Assembly (NCBI GenBank): GCA_019421365.1
Contig: JAHZFJ010000006.1
Span: 1-64,000, forward strand
Length of the DNA: 64,000 nucleotides
Reading direction: 5' to 3'
Origin: Lachnospiraceae bacterium
Lineage (GTDB): Bacteria > Bacillota > Clostridia > Lachnospirales > Lachnospiraceae
Part shown: positions 1 through 6,599 of the stretch, piece by piece
Layout: every line of letters begins with the position of its first letter
Position numbering within the stretch: the stretch's first letter is position 1
Made by a program: the position numbers and the translations under genes
The notes under the pieces: model-generated
Told to the model about the DNA's origin: nothing
Seen by the model: only the letters and a program-made list of their open reading frames with translations
Databases searched by the model: none

Positions 1-46
1 GGTAACACATGTAGTTGACTGTTACTAATAGGTCGAGGGCTTAACC
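1..46 (+). rRNA. rrl: 23S ribosomal RNA, 3' end (partial)
   Basis: The first bases match the conserved 3' terminus of bacterial 23S rRNA: the run ACTAATAGGTCGAGGGCTTA at 25-44 is the usual end of domain VI. The gene enters from outside the window. The exact 3' end is estimated from the conserved terminus. Confidence 0.9.
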
Positions 47-94
47 AAAAAGAATTTGACAATTCAATGTGTAGTTTTGAAAGTACAAGAAAAG

Positions 95-123
95 ACACTT
101 AACCGTTTGGTTAGGTGTTTTTT
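95..123 (+). terminator. rho-independent terminator of the rRNA operon
   Basis: A 10-bp stem (ACACTTAACC with GGTTAGGTGT, one G-U pair), a GTTT loop and a T run follow the 23S end by about 50 nt. No 5S gene lies between, so the operon appears to end with 23S. Confidence 0.85.
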
Positions 124-218
124 GCGTAAAATAGATTATTTAGGTAGAAGTGAATTTAATAGATAATAATAGCGGATACGTAATAAAAAGCGTGAAGAAA
201 GTTGCGAAATTAGTGTTC

Positions 219-250
219 AGCCTTGCGACTTGATCGCAGGGCTATTTTAC
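219..250 (+). terminator. second hairpin downstream of the rRNA operon
   Basis: A perfect 10-bp stem (AGCCTTGCGA with TCGCAGGGCT, loop CTTGA) is followed by a loose T-rich tail. It could be a backup terminator. The rest of 124-329 shows nothing recognisable and no 5S-like sequence. Confidence 0.5.
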
Positions 251-329
251 TACTTTTGGATTTTACAGTAATTATTGCACATACTTGTAGTACAAATCGG
301 TCAAGTTAAGGAAGAATATTCAATTTCAT

Positions 330-358
330 TTGATTGATTAGATTTGTTGTGTTAAAAT
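330..358 (+). promoter_or_regulatory. sigma-A type promoter of the transketolase operon
   Basis: TTGATT (330-335) and TAAAAT (353-358) are separated by 17 bp. The transcript would have a leader of about 115 nt. A strong GAGGAGG site lies just before the ATG at 479. Confidence 0.6.
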
Positions 359-478
359 GAGTAAGGCTAATGCCTTATTAGTTATAAATAATTGGAGATA
401 ATAGAGTTAGACAAGGGTCTAGCTTTCATTATATATTGAACAGTTAAGTAGCATGACAAGACAAGAGGAGGTTGAAAA

Positions 479-1315
479 ATGAACAAGCTTGAGCTTCAAA
501 AAACTGCTAACGAAATTAGAAAAGGGATCGTTACAGCAGTTCATAGTGCAAAATCCGGCCATCCAGGCGGATCATTATCATCAGCAGACATTTTCACGTA
601 TCTATATTTTGAGGAGATGAATATAGATCCAAAAGATCCAGAAAAGAGTGACAGAGATCGTTTTGTATTATCAAAGGGACATGTAGCTCCAGGACTTTAT
701 TCAACTTTGGCACAAAGAGGTTTCTTCCCAGTTGAAGATCTTACTACATTACGTCATGTTGGTTCTTATCTACAAGGGCATCCAGATAAGAAACACATTC
801 CAGGTGTTGATATGTCAAGTGGTTCATTAGGCCAAGGTGTTTCAGCAGCTGTAGGTATGGCTTTATCAGCTAAATTATCAGATGAATCTTACCGTGTATA
901 CACACTTTTAGGTGATGGCGAAATCCAAGAAGGCCAAGTATGGGAAGCTGCAATGTTTGCAGGCTCTCGTAATTTAGATAATTTAGTAGTAATTGTAGAT
1001 AACAATGGCTTACAAATTGATGGTAATATCGAAGATATATGTTCACCATACCCAATTGATAAAAAGTTTGAAGCATTTAATTTCAATGTAATTAACGTTG
1101 ATGCACATAATTTTGATGAATTAGCTGATGCATTTAAGAAAGCAAGAGATTGCAAAGGACAGCCTACTGCAATTATTGCAAAGAGTATTAAGGGTAAAGA
1201 TGTATCATTCATGGAAAATAATGCTGCATGGCATGGTAGTGCACCAAATGATGAACAATACGAATTAGCAATGAAAGATTTAGAGAAAGTAGGTGAAGCA
1301 TTATGTCAGAAATAA
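479..1315 (+). CDS. tktN: transketolase, N-terminal (ThDP-binding) subunit
   Basis: Encodes 278 residues of the thiamine-diphosphate half of a split transketolase, which moves two-carbon ketol units between sugar phosphates in the non-oxidative pentose phosphate pathway. Visible signatures are GHPGG near residue 27, the GSLGQG loop near 115 and the ThDP/Mg motif starting GDGEIQEG at 145 and ending in VDNNG. The length equals only the first half of a full transketolase (about 650 residues), and the partner follows at once with a 13-bp overlap. Split transketolases are common in Firmicutes and archaea. The start is set by a strong ribosome site at 465-471. Confidence 0.95.
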   Translation: MNKLELQKTANEIRKGIVTAVHSAKSGHPGGSLSSADIFTYLYFEEMNIDPKDPEKSDRDRFVLSKGHVAPGLYSTLAQRGFFPVEDLTTLRHVGSYLQGHPDKKHIPGVDMSSGSLGQGVSAAVGMALSAKLSDESYRVYTLLGDGEIQEGQVWEAAMFAGSRNLDNLVVIVDNNGLQIDGNIEDICSPYPIDKKFEAFNFNVINVDAHNFDELADAFKKARDCKGQPTAIIAKSIKGKDVSFMENNAAWHGSAPNDEQYELAMKDLEKVGEALCQK

Positions 1316-2247
1316 AGAAAATTGCAACAAGAGATAGTTATGGTAATGCTTTAACTGAATTAGGAAAAGAATACGATAACTTATACGTATTAGATGCTGA
1401 CTTAGCAGCAGCTACAAAAACTGGTATTTTCAAAAAAGCTTTCCCTGAAAGACATATTGATTGTGGTATCGCAGAATGTAACATGGTTGGTATAGCAGCT
1501 GGTATGGCTACAACTGGTAAAATTCCTTTTGTAAGCTCATTCGCTATGTTCGCAGCTGGTCGTGCTTTCGAACAAGTTAGAAATTCAGTTGCTTATCCAC
1601 ATCTTAATGTAAAAATCGGTGCTACACATGCCGGTATTTCTGTTGGTGAAGATGGTGCTACTCATCAATGTAATGAAGATATTGCTTTAATGAGAACAAT
1701 CCCAGGAATGGTTGTTATCAACCCTTCTGATGATGTAGAAGCAAAAGCAGCAGTTAGAGCAGCAGTAGAATATGATGGACCAGTATACTTACGTTTTGGT
1801 CGTCTTGCAGTACCTGTAATTAATGATACACCAGATTACAAATTTGAGATCGGAAAAGGAGTTCTTTTACAAGAAGGAACAGATATTACATTAGTAGCAA
1901 CTGGATTATGTGTATCAGAAACTTTAGAAGCAGCTAAGAAATTAGAAGCGGACGGTATCTCAGTAGAAGTAATCAATATCCATACGATCAAACCACTTGA
2001 TGAAGAGATAATTGTTACAAGTGCTAAGAAGACAAACAAAGTTGTTACAGTGGAAGAGCATTCTGTTATTGGTGGACTTGGAAGTGCAGTATGTGACACA
2101 TTAGCAGCAAATTATCCAACTAAAGTTATGAAGATTGGTGTTAATGATGTATTTGGTGAAAGTGGTCCAGCTGTAGAATTAATTAAGAAATACGGTTTAG
2201 ACGCAGAAAGCATCTATAATAGAGTGAAAGAATTTGCTCGCGCTTAA
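1303..2247 (+). CDS. tktC: transketolase, C-terminal subunit
   Basis: Encodes 314 residues with the pyrimidine-binding and C-terminal transketolase domains. The motif GIAECNM near residue 56 carries the glutamate that activates the ThDP aminopyrimidine. The later GEDGATHQ and LRFGR segments are typical of the transketolase/DXS family. It overlaps the N-terminal subunit gene, so translation is probably coupled and the two chains should form one enzyme. Length is normal for a split C-subunit. DXS is excluded because the chain lacks an N-terminal half of its own and the partner has transketolase-type loops. Confidence 0.95.
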   Translation: MSEIKKIATRDSYGNALTELGKEYDNLYVLDADLAAATKTGIFKKAFPERHIDCGIAECNMVGIAAGMATTGKIPFVSSFAMFAAGRAFEQVRNSVAYPHLNVKIGATHAGISVGEDGATHQCNEDIALMRTIPGMVVINPSDDVEAKAAVRAAVEYDGPVYLRFGRLAVPVINDTPDYKFEIGKGVLLQEGTDITLVATGLCVSETLEAAKKLEADGISVEVINIHTIKPLDEEIIVTSAKKTNKVVTVEEHSVIGGLGSAVCDTLAANYPTKVMKIGVNDVFGESGPAVELIKKYGLDAESIYNRVKEFARA

Positions 2248-2270
2248 TTAACATAATAATATAATAAGGA

Positions 2271-2327
2271 AAAGGATACGAAGTATTTTGAAGGTTTATT
2301 TCAGAATATTTGGTATCTTTTTTTTTG
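2271..2327 (+). terminator. terminator after the transketolase operon
   Basis: AAAGGATAC pairs with GTATCTTT and, inside it, AAGTATT pairs with AATATTT. An eight-T run follows. This separates the transketolase genes from the downstream glycosidase. Confidence 0.7.
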
Positions 2328-2402
2328 AATTTTAATATCTTTTTATATATTTCACATCGTAATTGAAGAAGCTAATTACTAGTATAAAAAGAGGAGGGGT
2401 TT

Positions 2403-3395
2403 ATGAAGAATCATTGTAGATTATTAAAAGTAATGCTAGCGATTATTCTATGTATTACAATGATCACAATTTATTTAAGGCCACAAGTTAAGAAAACATC
2501 GTTTGATTCCTTTAAGCGTGTTGCGTATTTTCCTAATTGGCATGGAGATGTGGTGAACGATGTACCATTTAGTAAGTTAACGCATATTAATTATGCATTT
2601 GCAATACCTACATCCGATGGTAGTATCAGAGATTTAGAAGATACAGAGGTTGTTAATAAATTGATATCTACAGCCCATAACAATGGTGTTAAAGTGCTGA
2701 TTGCAGTTGGGGGGTGGTCCTATAATGGATACCCATTGGAGGATACATTTGTTCAGGCAACAGATACTGATGCCAAATGCGAAAAATTAGCAAACAGTAT
2801 TCTTTGTGTAATTGATACCTACGGATTTGATGGAGCGGATATTGACTGGGAATACCCAAGGAGGAATACTAGCTCACAATACGAGTCTTTTATGACCTAT
2901 CTAAAGCAGGGGTTAGATAGCAGAGGGAAGTTATTAACTGCCGCAGTTGTAGGAAACGGTGCCGTTGGTTATGGTCAATCCAATGAGGTACTTAACATGT
3001 TAGACTGGGTTAATGTAATGGCTTATGACGGCGATGATGGTCCTGGGCATTCCCCATATGATTATGCAGTTGATTGTGGAGAATACTGGTTAAACATCAG
3101 AGGATTAAGTAAAGACAAAGTTGTACTGGGGGTGCCATTCTATGAAAGACCAAACGAGGCGTCTTATGCGGATATTGTGGCCAATGACACAGCAAATGCT
3201 TATAAAGATTCCACAGTAATGAAGGGTACAACAGTTTATTATAACGGTATTAATACGATGAAGGATAAGACGACTTGGGCCTGTAATAATGCAGGCGGTA
3301 TAATGATCTGGGAAATAACGCAGGATTCGGAAGATGAACAATTAAGCTTATTAAATGCAATATATGATACAGCTAAGGCATTGGTGGATAAATAA
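2403..3395 (+). CDS. GH18 family glycosidase (chitinase-like), secreted or membrane-anchored
   Basis: Encodes 330 residues. Residues 8-25 are hydrophobic after a short basic start, so they form a signal peptide or N-terminal anchor. The rest is a single GH18 barrel: it opens with VAYFPNWHGD, has the substrate strand AVGGWS near 101, and carries the catalytic DxxDxDxE motif as DGADIDWE, putting the acid/base Glu at about 150. MAYDGDDG and the closing GGIMIWE segment are also family hallmarks. Members hydrolyse beta-1,4-GlcNAc links in chitin or peptidoglycan-like substrates, or act as endo-N-acetylglucosaminidases. No carbohydrate-binding module is present, so it is a minimal enzyme. The start has a GAGGAGG site at about 2391. 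The exact substrate cannot be told. Confidence 0.88.
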   Translation: MKNHCRLLKVMLAIILCITMITIYLRPQVKKTSFDSFKRVAYFPNWHGDVVNDVPFSKLTHINYAFAIPTSDGSIRDLEDTEVVNKLISTAHNNGVKVLIAVGGWSYNGYPLEDTFVQATDTDAKCEKLANSILCVIDTYGFDGADIDWEYPRRNTSSQYESFMTYLKQGLDSRGKLLTAAVVGNGAVGYGQSNEVLNMLDWVNVMAYDGDDGPGHSPYDYAVDCGEYWLNIRGLSKDKVVLGVPFYERPNEASYADIVANDTANAYKDSTVMKGTTVYYNGINTMKDKTTWACNNAGGIMIWEITQDSEDEQLSLLNAIYDTAKALVDK

Positions 3396-3681
3396 TGAAA
3401 AAAATATCTATTTGTGGTAGAATTGTATCAATACTTTTATATATTCAGGTGGTGCTGGCGATTGGGGGATCACTACTCTTAAATTTACTTCAGACAATTA
3501 TGAGTACAATATAATAGGATCTTGTGAATCAGATGATAAAGGCATATCGTACTTCATAGATAATAACCAAGGTACGGAAGAGGCATTTGATACTTTTTGT
3601 AATGAACAAAAGGAAAAATCAAATACTGAATGGTATGAATTTTCCCAGGAAAGTATCGAAGTTGAGCTTTCTAGTGATTAA
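3395..3681 (+). pseudogene. remnant of a small exported protein gene (frameshifted)
   Basis: Two open frames overlap here. The ATG at 3395 overlaps the glycosidase stop and opens a 39-codon frame ending at 3514, whose hydrophobic start resembles a signal peptide. A different frame, open from 3421 to a TAA at 3679-3681 but with no start codon, encodes a protein-like chain of 86 residues (GGAGDWGITTLKF, then NYEYNIIGSCESDD, then DNNQGTEEAFD). The simplest reading is one small secreted-protein gene split by a frameshift. I recognise no family. Neither frame alone looks like a complete gene, and a sequencing error could also explain it. Confidence 0.4.
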
Positions 3682-3709
3682 AATTGATTGAAAAGAGGGA
3701 TTACATATT

Positions 3710-4483
3710 TTGAAATCGTTTAGCATTAATATTGTAGAATCAGATAGAGATAGGAATACTAAAGAGATAGTAGATACTCTTATGACAGCATAATATGAAA
3801 AGAATGATACGTTGCCATTTTTGAATCGAGTATTCAAAATGTTACCAGAATTGACTAATGAAATATATCCAGGTTTAACTTCTGATGAAATATGGAATAA
3901 GGTATTACAAGTAATAAATGATCGTTACATAAATGAGGAAGAACAAATTCAATTGAAGATTCAATATTTTTCAGGATTAATCAAGAGCAACCTTCTTCCT
4001 GCAATTCAAGAGCTAACGCGTATTTATAATGTAAATTATGAAACTGAACAGAGATGTACTTGTTTTCTTGGATTTTTCAATCCATTTCCTAGAGATGTAA
4101 TCTTGAAAGAGTTTTGCATTCATTATGATGTTTCGGACGAAGTATTTCTTAGAAGTTCAATACATGAGATAAATCATATGATGCTTTTTGATAAATGCAA
4201 GGAAATGCACGGATATAGCAATAATGTTGAACCATCTTATCCTGATGTTTTGTGGTATTTGGAAGAACTTGCTATAGAGCCGACATTAAATGATTCAAGG
4301 ATACAAAACATAATACCCATAAGGCATGATGCATATGAATCATTCAAAAATATTATAATAGAAGGTTCCTCTCTAACATATCACATACAAGATATTTATA
4401 ATAGGTCTGAATGTATTGAAGAGTTCCTAGATAGTGCTTATGCATTTGTTGAACAGAATAAGAGCATTATTATTATTGATTAA
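3710..4483 (+). pseudogene. HExxH zinc metallopeptidase-like gene interrupted by an in-frame TAA
   Basis: A TTG at 3710 has a good ribosome site (AGAGGGA at 3694-3700) and opens a 27-residue frame ending at TAA 3791-3793. The same frame then continues without a break to 4483, and no well-placed start codon with its own ribosome site follows the stop. Read through, the product is about 257 residues. Near residue 152 it has HEINH, a HExxH zinc-binding motif, and about 30 residues later WYLEELAIEP could supply the third zinc ligand. No signal peptide is seen, so it would be a cytosolic zincin-like enzyme of unknown substrate. CAA to TAA is the simplest single change. Re-initiation at the TTG at 3812 would make a 223-residue protein that keeps the motif, so partial function is possible. 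Confidence 0.55.
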
Positions 4484-4574
4484 AATAAGATTGAATAAAT
4501 AATAATAAAGTGGTAAAATATTACTTGTTTAGAGAGGTACTAAGAAATCTGTGTATTCTCTAATTTGATAAGTT

Positions 4575-4646
4575 GCACGAGTGGCTCAGTGGTGGAGTAT
4601 TGCCTTCCCAAGGCGAGGGTCGCGGGTTCGAATCCCGTCTCGTGCT
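4575..4646 (+). tRNA. tRNA-Gly (anticodon CCC)
   Basis: A complete cloverleaf is present: acceptor arms GCACGAG and CTCGTGC, anticodon stem TTGCC/GGCGA around loop TTCCCAA, and T arm GCGGG-TTCGAAT-CCCGT. The anticodon CCC reads GGG glycine codons. CCA is not encoded. The last 22 bases are repeated at 5315-5337, marking this tRNA as an integration site. Confidence 0.93.
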
Positions 4647-4647
4647 T
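4625..4647 (+). repeat. att-like direct repeat, left copy (tRNA-Gly 3' end)
   Basis: The 23 bp beginning GGTTCGAATCCCG, within the T arm and acceptor arm of the tRNA, recur exactly at 5315-5337. Such tRNA 3'-end duplications are the usual scar of site-specific integration. Confidence 0.75.
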
Positions 4648-4697
4648 ACGAAATCCCTTGATTATAAAAAGAACTTATATAATGGGAGGATAACATT

Positions 4698-5219
4698 ATG
4701 GTATACCTTGTTCGACAGGGACAAACGGATTGGAATTTATTAAGAAAGTTCAACGGTTGTACAGATACTAAATTAAATAGTACAGGAATAGAGCAGGCAA
4801 AATTGCAAGCTGAAAACATGAATAGTTTAAGTTTTGATTTTTGTTTTTGCAGTCCTCAAAAAAGAGCACGGCAAACTTGCGAAATTATCTTCAAAGGCGC
4901 GATTGTATTTGATGAAAGACTTTCTGAAATAAACTGTGGAGAATTCGAAGGAACAGAAGAAACTGCGGAAGCGTTGAAGTGGTTTTGGCAAGCAGTTACG
5001 AAAGGTGATAAGGGAACAGAAAACTTTAAAGATTTTATTAAACGGAATTGTGATTTTTGTAATATGATTGTGGAAGAATATAAAAGTAAAAACGTATTAA
5101 TTGTAACTCACGCTGCAAATGCACGAGTTATTAACTATTATTTCACTGGCAAGCCCAAGGAATATGATTTCAGTAAAGCAGTTGCCCATAATGGTGAGAT
5201 ACTTACGTTTAAGAATTAA
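4698..5219 (+). CDS. histidine phosphatase (phosphoglycerate mutase-like) family protein lacking the catalytic His
   Basis: Encodes 173 residues with the fold signature of the histidine phosphatase superfamily: an N-terminal LVRxGxTDWN strand-loop, the CSPQKRARQTCE segment near 51, an acidic EINCGEFEG segment near 78 and a C-terminal VTHAANAR near 136. The family nucleophile is the His of RHG, but here the text is VRQGQTDWN, so Gln sits at residue 7. The second histidine is retained. The enzyme is therefore probably inactive as a phosphatase, or is a decaying or regulatory paralogue. The gene is the only one between the two tRNA-Gly 3'-end repeats, which suggests it arrived with a small integrated element. 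A ribosome site GGGAGG precedes the ATG. Confidence 0.8.
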   Translation: MVYLVRQGQTDWNLLRKFNGCTDTKLNSTGIEQAKLQAENMNSLSFDFCFCSPQKRARQTCEIIFKGAIVFDERLSEINCGEFEGTEETAEALKWFWQAVTKGDKGTENFKDFIKRNCDFCNMIVEEYKSKNVLIVTHAANARVINYYFTGKPKEYDFSKAVAHNGEILTFKN

Positions 5220-5314
5220 AAAAGCAAAACAAAAAAATATGTACACTATTATGTGCACATAAATCAGAAGAGGCTGAAACCCCTTCCTTTTCAGCATTTG
5301 CAGGATAGGATTAT

Positions 5315-5337
5315 GGTTCGAATCCCGTCTCGTGCTT
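5315..5337 (+). repeat. att-like direct repeat, right copy (tRNA-Gly 3' fragment)
   Basis: Exact 23-bp repeat of 4625-4647 with no tRNA 5' half attached. The putative terminator of the tRNA lies directly after it, so the 690 bp in between look inserted between the tRNA and its own terminator. No integrase is present. The remainder of 5220-5482 holds only a weak GCTGAAA/TTTTCAGC hairpin. Confidence 0.75.
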
Positions 5338-5345
5338 TCTTACAG

Positions 5346-5388
5346 AATCTCAAAAACATCTGTAATAATGATGCTTTTGAGATTTTTC
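5346..5388 (+). terminator. terminator, probably the original one of tRNA-Gly
   Basis: AATCTCAAAA (5346-5355) pairs with TTTTGAGATT (5375-5384), with a further CATC/GATG helix inside and T runs after. It directly follows the right tRNA repeat. Confidence 0.7.
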
Positions 5389-5482
5389 GTTTTGTTTTTG
5401 GTGAGTACCCATGAGTACGTGTACTCAATTATGCAGTGGTGTCAAAGAGGAGCATAGGTGTGACTAAATTGGAGGTAACAAT

Positions 5483-6238
5483 ATGAGGAAGATGGAAAAC
5501 GATAGTTCTACAATTGCATGGAACAATTTGGGGGATGAGTGGTTTGAATTAGCTCAATCGGGTGAGAGTAGGAATATTTTTATTATGCCTTACATGCTTA
5601 AGTTTATAGGTGATGTCAAGGGAAAGAAAATATTGGATCTTGGGTGTGGCGAAGGTGGATATTCAAGAGAATTGGCAATGAGAGGCGCACAGGTTGTCTC
5701 AATTGATTGTTCAGAAAAGGCAATCCAATATGCGATTAATATGGCAGAAAAGATTGGTCTTGCAATTGAACACTATGTAAGAAACAGTAATGATTTGTTT
5801 GGTATTGAAGATGATACATATGATATTGTTTTGTGTTCTATGATGCTGATGGACTGTGAGGATTTTGAAGGCACTATTCGGGAAGTGGTACGGGTTTTAA
5901 AGCCGGAGGGAAGGCTTTTGGCAAGTGTATTACATCCATGCTTTGATGGAAATCATGAGTCTGGAATTGGCAGACAAGGTGTTGGTATAGATAGGCAGGT
6001 AGTAGTTATGAATTACTTTGAACCACGAGAATGGGAAGCACCTCTTTGGGGTGGAAAAACACCAGTTATTTGGAGACATAGAACCTTTGAGGATTATGTT
6101 AAGACCTTTATTAAGTGCGGATTAACTATTGTTGATATAAACGAACCGAGAGCTACAGAAGAACAAGCAAAAGTATCGGTTGCAATGGCTTGGTTGCAAA
6201 AAATTCCACTATATCTGTATTGGGAACTAAAAAAATAG
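5483..6238 (+). CDS. class I SAM-dependent methyltransferase
   Basis: Encodes 251 residues. Motif I is KILDLGCGEGGYS near residue 49, followed by the acidic strand end VSIDCSEKAI that binds the SAM ribose, and a motif-IV-like DIVLCSMMLMDCEDF region, giving a methyltransferase-11/25 type Rossmann fold. The C-terminal part (GGKTPVIWRHRTFEDYV) resembles small-molecule methyltransferases that act on acids or polyketide-like compounds, but the substrate cannot be read from sequence. The gene stands alone between terminators. A GGAGG ribosome site at 5471 supports the ATG. Confidence 0.85.
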   Translation: MRKMENDSSTIAWNNLGDEWFELAQSGESRNIFIMPYMLKFIGDVKGKKILDLGCGEGGYSRELAMRGAQVVSIDCSEKAIQYAINMAEKIGLAIEHYVRNSNDLFGIEDDTYDIVLCSMMLMDCEDFEGTIREVVRVLKPEGRLLASVLHPCFDGNHESGIGRQGVGIDRQVVVMNYFEPREWEAPLWGGKTPVIWRHRTFEDYVKTFIKCGLTIVDINEPRATEEQAKVSVAMAWLQKIPLYLYWELKK

Positions 6239-6599
6239 ACGTAATCATAAAATTACATTGCTGTGATAGTATTGTGAGTGTGGTTTTATGGAAGGCAGCA
6301 TAAAAGAATTATCCGTGTATCGTTATGCTACTAATGATCGCTAATCCTTAGAAAATCAGGGGTTAGCGATTTTTATTGCTTTAAAATTATATGTACAGGG
6401 GAGGCGCATCATCTTTTTCTGGACTCAAACTGCTATTAAGCATTGTAATTACTGGAAATGAAAGAAATCTCAATAAGAATGTGGATTTTGATGTATAGAA
6501 CAAGTATAATATAATACCATAAGAAGTAATATCTTCTGAATCAAAATGGAATTATAATGAAATATACAACAGAAAAAACAGAAGGATGTTGGTGAATAA
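6239..6599 (+). other. intergenic region before the coiled-coil gene
   Basis: This 361-bp stretch contains a terminator (6337-6375, listed separately) and a TATAAT at 6505-6510 without a clear -35 box, which may serve the next gene. An 18-codon ATG frame at 6288-6344 (starting MEGSIKELSVYR) has no ribosome site. It faintly resembles the start of HEPN-type proteins and is treated as noise or a remnant. Confidence 0.4.
6337..6375 (+). terminator. rho-independent terminator
   Basis: ATCGCTAATCC pairs with GGTTAGCGAT across an 13-nt loop, followed by TTTTATT. It probably ends the methyltransferase transcript. Confidence 0.75.

Noticed and set aside
870..1212. Minus-strand open frames inside the transketolase gene
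   Set aside because: Shadow frames of a well-conserved gene, without ribosome sites or protein-like features.
4698..5219. Phage or plasmid identity for the tRNA-bounded insert
   Set aside because: No integrase, replication or structural gene is present, so only an integration scar is claimed.
6288..6344. 18-codon ATG frame with a HEPN-like start
   Set aside because: It has no ribosome site, it runs into a terminator stem, and the resemblance covers too few residues to count.
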